From Flavobacteriales bacterium (lineage in GTDB: Bacteria; Bacteroidota; Bacteroidia; Flavobacteriales_D; Crocinitomicaceae), in assembly GCA_947458985.1 (NCBI GenBank), contig CANHBA010000045.1, positions 1 through 14,187 of the forward strand: DNA of 14,187 nucleotides. The letters run 5' to 3'. The translations under genes were made by a program, and so were the position numbers. This document shows, piece after piece, positions 5,150 through 13,207 of the stretch. The notes beneath the pieces are model-generated. The model did not search any database. It was not told the origin of the DNA and worked only from the letters and a program-made list of their open reading frames with translations. Position 1 is the stretch's first letter, and each line of letters opens with the position of its first letter.

Positions 5150-7969
5150 ATACTTCACCTCGACAAATCCGTGTTTCTCTAGAGGTATTCCTCCTTCGTA
5201 CATGGCCTTGATGATGTAAAAGTAGGTTCCTTCTTCAACTTTAGCGCCATTTTGAGTGAGTCCGTTCCAAGAGCTAGCAGGGTCCGTGTACTGATAAATG
5301 GTGTTGCCCCAACGGTTCACGATGGTGCATTCAAATTCAGAAATCCCGCTGTATTGCACATAGAAACTGTTGTTTCCATTTTCGGAAGAGAGTACAATAA
5401 TGTTTGGTGCGATGATGTCACAAGGTTTAAATCCGATAGTTGCTGTATCTGAGTAGGTATAACACGCATTGCTAATGGTGTAGATGTAATTACCCACCGC
5501 ACTAATTGTCCTTGGGTCATCGGTATTGCCGTCTAGCCAAGTGCCAAGTGTTTGCGGATTGTAGTTGCTTTGGAGTGTCCATTCGGTGAGCGTGCTGTCC
5601 TTCGGAACATTCAGCGTATACGGATCAATCGAGAAACTCGAACCCTGACAAATATTCGTATCTAATAATTGTACATACACATACGGCGGAAACTCAATGA
5701 ATTCGGTGAGGGTGATGCCACAGGCGTTGTCGGTATAGCTGATTGGGTAAACACCGGCATAAGTAGCAATGATCAATGGATTTTCTGAAGTGCTGTTTGA
5801 AAACAAGATGGTGCTGTCTGGACAAGACCACGTTCCGCCCAAAGCAGAGAGTGTGCCTGCTATTTGCTCTTGGTAATTACAACCAAGGCTGTCCAAATCG
5901 ATGTATGGTTGCGCGTAAAGTTCAAGGGTTGTACTTGCAGTATGGTTACAAACAGCATCAGTAAAAGTGAGTGTAAAAATCCCGGATTCTGTTGCGTTGA
6001 GGGTCGGGTTTAATGCGTTGTTGTTCGGCGTAAAATTGAGGGTGGCGTTTGGATTATTGCTGGTGTAGGTCCAGGTGCCACCAGCGACATCAGCAGCAGT
6101 GCCAGTTACTTGAAAATTCAATTGACACAATGCAGAATCTGCAAAGATTTGAGGGTTAGGAGGTAAAGTAATGTTGGCACTGAGCGTTTGCTGACAAACG
6201 TTGTCGGTAAACGAAACGGTATAGGTGCCAGGTGCACTTATAGAAATAAGTGGCTCGAGTGCTGAGGTACTACTGAACGACACATTCGCCGAAGAGGCGG
6301 TCCAAAGACCACCAGGCGAAACCGTACCTTGCACCTGATACGTATTCTGACAAACAATTGTATCGTCAAAAATAGTAGAAGCGCTGGTGCCAAACACAGT
6401 AAAAGTGGTGTCGGTGCTACATAAGCCTGCAGAATCTAGGAGGTTGATTGTATAGGTCCCCGCACCTAAAATATTTGTGAATTGTGCATTCAATACAGGA
6501 TTTGTCAGGCCCCATGCCACTGTTGAATAAGCGACTGAATTAGGGATTGTTAATGTCACTGATGTATCTGGCGGGCAAAATGCCAATGGCCCTTGAAGGT
6601 TAATGGGCATAGGGTTAATGACGTCGAAAGTGTCGGAGATGTGTTTGTAGCAACCGTTTTTACTGACGGTGACGCCATATACTTGGTCGGTGGTAATACC
6701 GCTTGTGGGCATAACGGTGAAGTCGTCCCAGAGGTAGCTATCATAAGGGCCGTTTGAGATGCTTAAATCGATGGCACCGCAAGAATTAGCGACAATAAGC
6801 ATGGCTGAATCTAGGTTGTTGACGATGGTGTCGATCACGACCACAAAAGTAAGGGCAGTCACACCCGGGGTAGGCAGGTTGTCGTCGGTGGCCGTTACGG
6901 TAATGTTATAGGTGCCCATTGTGGCCAAAGAACCAACTGCGCGCAAAACAATATTGGCCGTGTTTCCGGGCGTATTGGATATTTGTTGTAAAGTAGTTAG
7001 GCCTCCATTTGAATAGGTAATGGTGGTACTTTGATTGGTTTCAGGGGAGAGAAAGTTGATACTGAAATCGGCGGAATCGCCGAGAGCGCAAATTTTGAAA
7101 GTGTCGCAAGAGGCGATTCCTTCTGGGATGGGCGGAATATTGCCACCGTTAGAGGCGTCGAAGGCAAAGCTTTTGTAATCGAGCCAAGAGATGCCGTCAG
7201 GGTTGCCCAAAGCACCATCGAAGTCGTTACCGGCGTGGTCAAAGCGTGAAATCAGAAAGTAAGCCACGCCGTCACCTTTGTTGGCGCCACAGGTTGCGGG
7301 CACACCGCCAAAACCATTGACCCCTTGCGAAGCGTCGCCGGTGGTCCAGTCCATGTTTTGGTAGCAGAAGGCCACGTTGCCGCCGTCGATAACAGGGTCG
7401 GAGCCATTGGTAATAATGAGCTGAAAAGTGTTGAGTTTGTCGCCGTGAAAAGCGTAGTAACCGACGTCTACCCAATTGACATAAACTGCTGTTGGCGTAA
7501 TTTTATAAAGCACTTGTCCATTGCCGTTGCGCGTATCGACATCGGCCCAGAAAGGCGCCACAATAGCGTTGCCTGTAGACGGAAAGGCCGTGGCTGAAAA
7601 GGTAGAAAGTGGACCTGTGAAGGTGATGTTTCCATTATTGTTAATGTAAATCGAATTGTAAGCCTGTCCGTACAAATTAAAGTTGAATGGGATAGGTATA
7701 AGACCGGTTGAACCGTCGTCGTTGGGCTGCATGGCCAAAGTGTAGGAGGAGTCTGGTGCGATATAGCAGTCGCAGGCGTTGGCTTTGTTGTAAGTGGCGG
7801 GCTTTACACTCGCTACAGGCAATTGAATAGAGGAATTTGCTTCTGTATTGACAGTGCCTAGTTGGCCCGAACCTTTGAGCTGTTGGTAAAGTGGAGAATC
7901 CACCAGCACTTGAGCATTCACTTGCTGAAATAAAAATAAAATGACGGTAAAACGTATAAATTTGAACAT
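5147..7969 (-). CDS. Large secreted surface protein: NIDO domain, Cys-bracketed modules, T9SS type B sorting domain
   Basis: A 940-residue exported protein. A signal peptide (1-19, cut before Q20) is followed by a linker, then a nidogen-like NIDO region (~95-275) with IYINNNGNITFTG, IVAPFWADVDTRNGNGQVLY, the NTFQLIITNG strand and a YFLISRFDHAGNDFDG segment. In animal nidogen, tectorin and mucin-type proteins this domain is extracellular. Next is a cadherin/PKD-like Ig region (~300-385; GTYNITVTATDDNLP), then a run of modules, each beginning and ending in Cys (397-836). The end (~855-940; ECTIVNRWGNTIYQY, SSWNGL, VEEGTYFYIIKA, KHGFVEVKY) is the type B C-terminal domain that directs export through the type IX system and surface attachment. 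Its likely role is adhesion or matrix binding, inferred from architecture only. No catalytic domain is seen. It diverges from the VPS10-like gene across 89 bp. Confidence 0.88.
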   Translation of the reverse strand: MFKFIRFTVILFLFQQVNAQVLVDSPLYQQLKGSGQLGTVNTEANSSIQLPVASVKPATYNKANACDCYIAPDSSYTLAMQPNDDGSTGLIPIPFNFNLYGQAYNSIYINNNGNITFTGPLSTFSATAFPSTGNAIVAPFWADVDTRNGNGQVLYKITPTAVYVNWVDVGYYAFHGDKLNTFQLIITNGSDPVIDGGNVAFCYQNMDWTTGDASQGVNGFGGVPATCGANKGDGVAYFLISRFDHAGNDFDGALGNPDGISWLDYKSFAFDASNGGNIPPIPEGIASCDTFKICALGDSADFSINFLSPETNQSTTITYSNGGLTTLQQISNTPGNTANIVLRAVGSLATMGTYNITVTATDDNLPTPGVTALTFVVVIDTIVNNLDSAMLIVANSCGAIDLSISNGPYDSYLWDDFTVMPTSGITTDQVYGVTVSKNGCYKHISDTFDVINPMPINLQGPLAFCPPDTSVTLTIPNSVAYSTVAWGLTNPVLNAQFTNILGAGTYTINLLDSAGLCSTDTTFTVFGTSASTIFDDTIVCQNTYQVQGTVSPGGLWTASSANVSFSSTSALEPLISISAPGTYTVSFTDNVCQQTLSANITLPPNPQIFADSALCQLNFQVTGTAADVAGGTWTYTSNNPNATLNFTPNNNALNPTLNATESGIFTLTFTDAVCNHTASTTLELYAQPYIDLDSLGCNYQEQIAGTLSALGGTWSCPDSTILFSNSTSENPLIIATYAGVYPISYTDNACGITLTEFIEFPPYVYVQLLDTNICQGSSFSIDPYTLNVPKDSTLTEWTLQSNYNPQTLGTWLDGNTDDPRTISAVGNYIYTISNACYTYSDTATIGFKPCDIIAPNIIVLSSENGNNSFYVQYSGISEFECTIVNRWGNTIYQYTDPASSWNGLTQNGAKVEEGTYFYIIKAMYEGGIPLEKHGFVEVKY
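5462..6781 (-). repeat. Array of six Cys-bracketed Ig/PKD-like modules in the type B surface protein
   Basis: Successive modules run from Cys to Cys at residues 397-440, 465-517, 540-592, 615-674, 697-750 and 774-836. The last five start 75, 75, 82 and 77 residues apart. The best-matching three (540-750) share C-x(7)-GT, a GGxW, and a closing G-x-Y/F-x-V/L/I-S/T-F/Y-TDxxC; the outer ones are more diverged. The pairing of first and last Cys suggests one disulfide per module. Confidence 0.7.
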
Positions 7970-8012
7970 AGTAGCAGGGCTTAAACCAAAAGGTTAGGAC
8001 GTAAATTTTGAG

Positions 8013-8043
8013 TTTGAGGTTGCACGAATTTAATGTATTTTTA
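8013..8043 (+). promoter_or_regulatory. Bacteroidetes-type promoter of the VPS10-like gene
   Basis: TTTG (8013-8016), a 19-nt spacer and TATTTTTA (8036-8043) match TTTG-N19-TAnnTTTG with one mismatch in the last base. The expected start of transcription is near 8048, giving a leader of about 11 nt before the ATG at 8059. The same 89-bp spacer must also hold the leftward promoter of the type B surface protein, for which I see no clear match. Confidence 0.55.
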
Positions 8044-8058
8044 GCGAAAATTTAGGAT

Positions 8059-11000
8059 ATGAGATTACTTCTAGGGTTTTCCCTCTTATTGGCGAGTGTT
8101 ACTTTTGCGCAAAAGAAAACAACCACACCTATAGAAAAACCACCATATGACGCCGGAACCGTTGGCGCTCTGTCTTTTAGAATGGTAGGTCCGGCCCTGA
8201 CCTCAGGGCGTGTAATAGACCTTGCAGTACACCCAACTAATAAAGATACATGGTATGTGGCTGCCGCTGCAGGCGGGGTGTGGTATACCCAAAACCACGG
8301 CATTACCTTCGAACCCATTTTTGATGGTTACGGGTCTTACTCCATTGGTTGTGTGACACTCGCGCCAAGCAATCCAAACACTGTTTGGGTAGGTTCTGGC
8401 GAGAACAACAACCAACGTTCGGTTTCTTACGGCGATGGCGTTTACAAGTCTGTAGACGGCGGTAAGTCATTTACAAATATGGGCCTCAAAAATTCTGAAC
8501 ACATCGGTGAAATCATCGTGCACCCAACAAATGAGAACATCATTTGGGTAGCAGCCTACGGCCCACTATGGAGCAGCGGCGGCGAACGCGGTGTCTACAA
8601 AAGCACCGACGGTGGCAAAACCTGGACGCGCACGCTTTTTGTATCTGAGCACACCGGTATTGCAGAAATCGCCATTGACCCTACGAACCCAGATATCTTA
8701 TACGCCTCGGCACACCAGCGCCGCCGCCACGAGTATACTTACATCGGGGGCGGCCCAGAGTCAACTCTCTATAAATCTACCGACGGTGGTTTAACTTGGA
8801 AAGAAATCAATGCAGGTTTGCCAAAAGGCGACATGGGCCGCGTGGGTCTAGCTGTTTCGCCTGCCGATGCCAATGTCGTGTATGCCATTGTAGAAGCCCG
8901 CTACGACAAAGGTGGTGTGTTCCGCTCTAGCAATAAAGGCGAAAGCTGGTCCAAGCAAGGATCTTTCTCTACTAGCGGTAACTACTACCAAGAAATCTTC
9001 TGCGATCCCAAAGATGTCAACAAAGTCTTTGCGATGGACACCTATATGCACCACAGTACCGACGGCGGCAAAAACTTCGTACCAACCGGCGAGCGCAACA
9101 AACACGTAGACAACCACTGCATTTGGATTGACCCTAGCAACACCAATCACTGGTTGGTAGGTTGCGACGGCGGTTTGTATGAAACCTACACGCACGCCAG
9201 CGAATGGAGTTTTTATGGCAACTTGCCGATCATTCAATTCTATAAAGTCGTGACCGATAACGCCGCACCTTTTTACAATATTTACGGCGGCACCCAAGAC
9301 AACAACTCGATGGGCGGCCCTTCTGCAACGCAAAATGTATCGGGTATCCTCAATACCGATTGGTTCATTACCAATGGCGGCGACGGCTTTGAGTCTGCTA
9401 CCGATTGGTCTGATCCGAACATTGCTTATGCGCAAGCACAATATGGTTGGCTTGTGCGCTACGACCGCGCCTCAGGCGAAAAAGTGCCCATTCAGCCCAT
9501 GCCAGCAGTTGGCGAGCCTGCCTATCGCTGGAACTGGGACGCACCTTTAATTGTATCCAAGCACGATGCCAGTACACTTTATTTTGCGGCCAACAAACTC
9601 TTTAAATCGAGCAATAAAGGCGACGACTGGCAAACCATTAGCCCCGACCTCACCCAACAAATCGACCGCAATGAGATCGAAGTCATGGGCCAAGTCTGGA
9701 CCATCGATGCCGTCATGAAAAACGCCTCCACCACCATCTATGGCAACGTTGTGGCACTAGACGAATCGCCGAAAAAGAAAGGCTTACTTTATGTGGGTAC
9801 AGACGACGGTTTGGTGCAAGTTTCTGAAAACGATGGCCAAACCTGGACCAAATACGGAACTTTCCCTGGGGTGCCGCTCAACACCAGAGTGAACATGCTC
9901 ACGGCGTCTGTACACCAAGAAAATGTTGTTTACGCTTGTTTCAATGCGCAGCGCCAAGGCGATTTCAAACCTTATTTATTGAAGTCTGCGGATAAAGGCA
10001 AGACCTGGACCAACATTGCGGCTAATTTACCAATCCGCGGTACGGTTTACTGCCTCAAACAAGATCCGGTTGTCGAAAACCTACTGTTTGTCGGTACCGA
10101 ATTCGGTGCCTATTTTACCACCGACGGCGGCCTCAACTGGACCAAACTTTCAGGTTTGCCAACCATTGCAGTGTATGACCTCGACATCCAAGAACGCGAG
10201 ACCGACCTCGTTGCAGCTACTTTCGGCCGTGGTTTTTACGTACTCGACAACTACAGCCCGTTGCGCACACTTTCCAAAGAAAACCTCGACAAAAAAGCAT
10301 ACTTGTATCCAGTGAAAGATGCATTGCTCTACATTGAGGCCGATCCACTGGGCTTAGAAGGAACGGGTTTTCAAGGACACAACATGTGGTCTGCCAAAAA
10401 CCCAAGCTTTGGCGCCACCTTTACTTTGCATTTGAAAGAAGTTCCAACTTCACTTAAGAGCGAGCGCCAAACCAAAGAAAAGGAATTAGAAAAAGACAAA
10501 AAAGATGTGAGCTACCCAAGTTTTGAGGCACTCAAAGCCGAGGCCTTAGACGAAGCAGCACAACTCATTTGGATCATTTCAGATGCAAACGGAGCGGAAA
10601 TCCGTCGCATGAGCAGCAGCCCACAGAAAGGTATGGTGCGCCAACATTGGAACTTGCGCAAAGCCAGCACCAACCCAGTTGGTAATGGCGGCCGTGGCCC
10701 ATTGGTTGTTCCGGGTACTTACTATGTCAAAGTCATGATGGTCCACAATGGCCAAGTGGAAGAGCTCGTTGCCAACACGCAGTTTGTCGTCAAAGGCCTC
10801 AATAACCAAACATTAATTGCCAAAGACCTTTTTGGTCTAGATGAATTTCGCAGGGCGGTGGCCGAACTCAACCGCAAGGTGAGTGGCTCAGAGAAACGCT
10901 TCGAAGAACTCAATGACGAATTAGCGGTCTTGGAAAAAGCGGTACTCACGTACCCGAACACCGACCTCTCGCTGCTCAAAGAAATTCGCGAACTTAAGTT

Positions 11001-11295
11001 ACTCAAAGCCCAACTCCGCGAACAACTCTACGGTGACGACATCAGAACAAGACACGAATTCGAAACAGCCCCAACCTTCACAGGTCGTTTGGGCATGCTC
11101 GACTACCAGCTTTCTGAGAATACAACAGGCGTAAGCAAAACCCACAAAGCCAACTTACAAATGGTGGAACAAGAATATGCGCAATTCAAGACTAGCCTTG
11201 CAGCTTACCAAACACGTGTATTGAAGCTACACGAAGCACTTGATAAAGCAAATATTCCGTACACGAAGTCAAGACTGGATTGGAAAGAAGACTAA
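8059..11295 (+). CDS. Exported VPS10/sortilin-like beta-propeller protein with Asp-box repeats
   Basis: A 1078-residue protein with a signal peptide (1-17, cut before Q18). The bulk (~35-735) is a beta-propeller of the sortilin/VPS10 and BNR type. Nine Asp-box motifs (S-x-D-x-G-x-T-W or close variants) are visible at about 131, 182, 240, 290, 333, 517, 589, 643 and 687, for example STDGGKTW, STDGGLTW and SENDGQTW. A beta-rich region (~745-912, with PGTYYVKVMMV) follows, then a helical, coiled-coil-prone tail (~915-1070). Homologues of this length are widespread in Bacteroidetes and often annotated as glycosyl hydrolases, but Asp-boxes are structural and I see no sialidase catalytic set, so I do not call an enzyme. 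There is no T9SS sorting domain and no lipobox, so it is probably periplasmic or loosely released. C-ending codons and GC are visibly higher than in neighbours (34 of 60 G+C at 9061-9120), which may reflect high expression. Confidence 0.87.
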   Translation: MRLLLGFSLLLASVTFAQKKTTTPIEKPPYDAGTVGALSFRMVGPALTSGRVIDLAVHPTNKDTWYVAAAAGGVWYTQNHGITFEPIFDGYGSYSIGCVTLAPSNPNTVWVGSGENNNQRSVSYGDGVYKSVDGGKSFTNMGLKNSEHIGEIIVHPTNENIIWVAAYGPLWSSGGERGVYKSTDGGKTWTRTLFVSEHTGIAEIAIDPTNPDILYASAHQRRRHEYTYIGGGPESTLYKSTDGGLTWKEINAGLPKGDMGRVGLAVSPADANVVYAIVEARYDKGGVFRSSNKGESWSKQGSFSTSGNYYQEIFCDPKDVNKVFAMDTYMHHSTDGGKNFVPTGERNKHVDNHCIWIDPSNTNHWLVGCDGGLYETYTHASEWSFYGNLPIIQFYKVVTDNAAPFYNIYGGTQDNNSMGGPSATQNVSGILNTDWFITNGGDGFESATDWSDPNIAYAQAQYGWLVRYDRASGEKVPIQPMPAVGEPAYRWNWDAPLIVSKHDASTLYFAANKLFKSSNKGDDWQTISPDLTQQIDRNEIEVMGQVWTIDAVMKNASTTIYGNVVALDESPKKKGLLYVGTDDGLVQVSENDGQTWTKYGTFPGVPLNTRVNMLTASVHQENVVYACFNAQRQGDFKPYLLKSADKGKTWTNIAANLPIRGTVYCLKQDPVVENLLFVGTEFGAYFTTDGGLNWTKLSGLPTIAVYDLDIQERETDLVAATFGRGFYVLDNYSPLRTLSKENLDKKAYLYPVKDALLYIEADPLGLEGTGFQGHNMWSAKNPSFGATFTLHLKEVPTSLKSERQTKEKELEKDKKDVSYPSFEALKAEALDEAAQLIWIISDANGAEIRRMSSSPQKGMVRQHWNLRKASTNPVGNGGRGPLVVPGTYYVKVMMVHNGQVEELVANTQFVVKGLNNQTLIAKDLFGLDEFRRAVAELNRKVSGSEKRFEELNDELAVLEKAVLTYPNTDLSLLKEIRELKLLKAQLREQLYGDDIRTRHEFETAPTFTGRLGMLDYQLSENTTGVSKTHKANLQMVEQEYAQFKTSLAAYQTRVLKLHEALDKANIPYTKSRLDWKED

Positions 11296-11328
11296 GTCCT
11301 ATACTTTTTTACTGTAGGTCTTGTTTTT
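11294..11328 (+). terminator. Terminator hairpin after the VPS10-like gene
   Basis: The stem 11294-11303 pairs with 11113-equivalent downstream arm 11313-11322: AAG/CTT, one T-T mismatch, CCTA/TAGG, a T-G wobble and A-T, with a 9-nt T-rich loop. It is followed by GTTTTTAT (11323-11330), a short U-tract. It begins within the VPS10-like stop codon and covers the last codons of the convergent membrane-protein gene, whose stop lies 3 bp away, so it may help terminate both. Confidence 0.55.
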
Positions 11329-12594
11329 ATTGCTGTAATTAAGCACACCATTTTCAATTTGAAAATCGGGGTTCTTCCAGACTTCTTCTGTTTGAAATAA
11401 AAATGTGGTTTGCCCATTTGCGGGCTCTAATTCATAGAAATTGAAGTGATAGAGCGTGGCTACACAAATGTAGGTTTTGCCCGTTTTTTGGTCGAAATAA
11501 GCCCGTTTTTCACCGAGATAATACACATACGGCTCCGTGATTTCAATTTCTGCTTTGGATAAGATGGTGCCATCTGGCTGCATGAGCACGACAAAATTGA
11601 CACCTTCGCTGATAAAAATGAGGCTGTCGTTTTTGAGGAAATAATCGTATTCTTCGTATTCAGGTTCGTTGTATTGGCGCACGCCATGGTTGTGCACCTG
11701 TGGGCGTGTGCTAGGCGCTACATAAGTGGTCTTTGCTTTGGTTTTTTCTGGTGCTTTTGGTGTTTTTGGAACCTTCACTTCCTTTGCTGAAAGTTGCTTC
11801 TCTTCTTTGACGGGTTTTTCAGGCTTGGCAATTTTGGTGGTTCGAACCAAGCCCCAATGGATGTGCTCTGCTTGAAATCTGCCAAACAACGCTCTTTTAT
11901 CAAAGACATTGTACTGAATTACGGCGTCGTCGTCAAAACCTGTCGGTCGGCAAACCCCCTGTGCATTTTCCTTGGCAAGGCTGTCGGCTTTGAAGTTAGC
12001 TACTCTTGATCTGGCAATGATGATTTTCGTTTTTTCTTTATTCTGACCGCATACGATTGTTTGTGTCTTGGACGCTTTTTCTTCCTTCAGTTTTTCACCT
12101 TCAAACAGAAAAAGACCGCTAATTACAGGTGCGTGCTTGCTTTGATACGCATTGAGTTTTGCTTTTTCGTGCAGTGATTTTTTAGCTAATTTTTGCCAGT
12201 TTTCCTCTGTATAACTGCTGTTTTGATCATCTAAAAACGATATTCCTATTGATTCCTCTTTATTGTTCTTGACGAGTTGGGTATTTAGATTGGCTATTTG
12301 ATTTGTAAAAGGGGCTTGATGGGTAAGGGTAAAAGATGTTAGATTTTCAAAATTGTTTTGGGCTTGATACCTTGGTGGTTTGGCGTTGTAGCGGATATGC
12401 AGCTGAAAAAACACCGCGGCATTGACGATGATCAAGATGATGCTGAGTTTGCCCCATGTTTTGTTGCGTAGCAACTTGTTTTGTTGCTTCGTTTGTTTGA
12501 GCAACTCACTAATGTGCATGTCGCTGGCCTCAAAATGCAGTTCTTGCATTTTTTGTTTGAAGAGCTGATCAAACTGTTTGTTACTCGTTTTCAT
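11299..12594 (-). CDS. Single-span membrane protein, putative anti-sigma factor/sensor
   Basis: A 431-residue protein with no family I recognise. Architecture: a hydrophilic, helical N-terminus (1-47; MKTSNKQFDQLFKQKMQELHFEAS) expected in the cytoplasm; one membrane helix (~48-64; LSIILIIVNAAVFFQL); a long polar region; a Lys/Pro/Glu-rich linker (~255-290; e.g. KVPKTPKAPEKTKAK) fit to span peptidoglycan; and a beta-rich C-terminal domain (~315-431) with aromatic-rich strands (YDYFLKNDSLIFISEG, NFVVLMQPDGTIL, TYICVATLYHFNFYELEP). Its ATG lies inside the sigma-factor gene, overlapping by 14 bp, so the two are cotranscribed and translationally coupled. Sigma plus one-helix membrane protein in this arrangement suggests an anti-sigma factor with an extracytoplasmic sensor, but there is no visible FecR/DUF4880 or zinc-binding HxxxCxxC motif. 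Function is inferred from context only. The stop codon is TAG. Confidence 0.75.
   Translation of the reverse strand: MKTSNKQFDQLFKQKMQELHFEASDMHISELLKQTKQQNKLLRNKTWGKLSIILIIVNAAVFFQLHIRYNAKPPRYQAQNNFENLTSFTLTHQAPFTNQIANLNTQLVKNNKEESIGISFLDDQNSSYTEENWQKLAKKSLHEKAKLNAYQSKHAPVISGLFLFEGEKLKEEKASKTQTIVCGQNKEKTKIIIARSRVANFKADSLAKENAQGVCRPTGFDDDAVIQYNVFDKRALFGRFQAEHIHWGLVRTTKIAKPEKPVKEEKQLSAKEVKVPKTPKAPEKTKAKTTYVAPSTRPQVHNHGVRQYNEPEYEEYDYFLKNDSLIFISEGVNFVVLMQPDGTILSKAEIEITEPYVYYLGEKRAYFDQKTGKTYICVATLYHFNFYELEPANGQTTFLFQTEEVWKNPDFQIENGVLNYSNKNKTYSKKV
11725..11832 (-). repeat. Lys/Pro/Glu-rich low-complexity linker in the putative anti-sigma protein
   Basis: Residues ~255-290 consist almost entirely of K, P, E, A, V and T, with recurring K-x-P and EK pairs. 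Such linkers are typical of periplasmic spacers (TonB-like) that bridge from the inner membrane to the cell wall or outer membrane. Confidence 0.6.
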
Positions 12595-13156
12595 TGTCTA
12601 TTGATTTCAGCGTTGAGATACGGGCACGAAGCGTTTTTCGAGAGGTTTTCAAATGCCATTTGACGGTTTCAATTGAAATCTCAAGTGCTTCGCTTATTTG
12701 TTTGATACTATATTCATCTATAGCATAAAGGTTAAAAACGACTTTAGAGGCAGGAGGAAGTTCATTGAGGAGTTGGAGGAGTTGTGCTGGAGCGGTGTTT
12801 TCTAGTTGGTCAATTTGGAAGTTGTGGTCCTGAATATCGTCTTTGAGTTCGCTAAATTTAATGGCCGATTGCTTGTTGTTCCTTCTAAATTCATCTATCA
12901 ATTCATTGCGAAGTATCCTGACAATCCATGCTTCAAATGAACTATTGCTGCGAAACTGATCAATGGATCGGATCATTTTCATAAAAGCATTATGGACTGC
13001 CGTCAGTTGTTCTTCCCGATTGTTCATGAAGCGTACCGCCACCGACATCATGATCGGGAATACATCCTTGTAGAGCTGCTGTAAAAAGCGCTCGTCTTGT
13101 TGTCTAATACGTTGTATGTCTTCGTTGGTCAGTTTCAAATAAATCGGTTTGCGCAA
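12581..13156 (-). CDS. ECF-like RNA polymerase sigma-70 family factor
   Basis: A 191-residue sigma factor with only regions 2 and 4. Region 2 spans ~25-96 (FLQQLYKDVFPIMMSVAVRF, ... FEAWIVRILRNELIDEFRRN), with the aromatic/basic segment that melts the -10. Region 4 spans ~125-180 (LLNELPPASKVVFNLYAIDEYSIKQISEALEISIETVKWHLKTSRKTLRARI), a clear helix-turn-helix for -35 recognition. The usual acidic 'DAEDLVQ' core-binding stretch is replaced by NREEQLTAVHNAF. Start: the frame has no upstream ATG before a stop at 13175-13177, and the first internal Met is residue 36, inside region 2, so I take the TTG at 13154-13156; this implies weak initiation. It overlaps the downstream putative anti-sigma gene by 14 bp and lies 51 bp after the stop of a type A surface-protein gene on the same strand. 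Its target promoters are unknown. Confidence 0.85.
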   Translation of the reverse strand: MRKPIYLKLTNEDIQRIRQQDERFLQQLYKDVFPIMMSVAVRFMNNREEQLTAVHNAFMKMIRSIDQFRSNSSFEAWIVRILRNELIDEFRRNNKQSAIKFSELKDDIQDHNFQIDQLENTAPAQLLQLLNELPPASKVVFNLYAIDEYSIKQISEALEISIETVKWHLKTSRKTLRARISTLKSIDNENE

Positions 13157-13179
13157 AACTTGTGTACACCGATATTACG

Positions 13180-13202
13180 AAAAAAATGAAGAGGAGGGGG
13201 GG
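13180..13202. repeat. Purine tract with A7 and G7 runs upstream of the sigma gene
   Basis: The + strand has A7 (13180-13186), a short TGAAGAGGA stretch and G7 (13196-13202); the sense (-) strand therefore has C7...T7. It fills most of the 51-bp gap between the surface-protein stop and the sigma TTG start. Homopolymers of this length can slip in replication. No promoter element is clear around it. Confidence 0.55.
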
Positions 13203-13207
13203 CTTAT

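Noticed and set aside
7984..7996. AACC-AAAA-GGTT hairpin and a TAACC-TTTTG string on the - strand as promoter/operator of the type B surface protein.
   Set aside because: The stem is only 4 bp, and the string does not keep TAnnTTTG spacing; chance is a sufficient explanation.
8848..9441. A 197-codon open frame on the - strand inside the VPS10-like gene.
   Set aside because: It is antisense to a well-supported gene, in a GC-rich region where few stops occur. Its product is low in domain-like features and has no start signal.
8449..10140. Sialidase or other glycosyl hydrolase function suggested by Asp-box motifs.
   Set aside because: Asp-boxes are structural turns found in many non-enzymatic propellers; I could not identify a sialidase arginine triad or other catalytic set.
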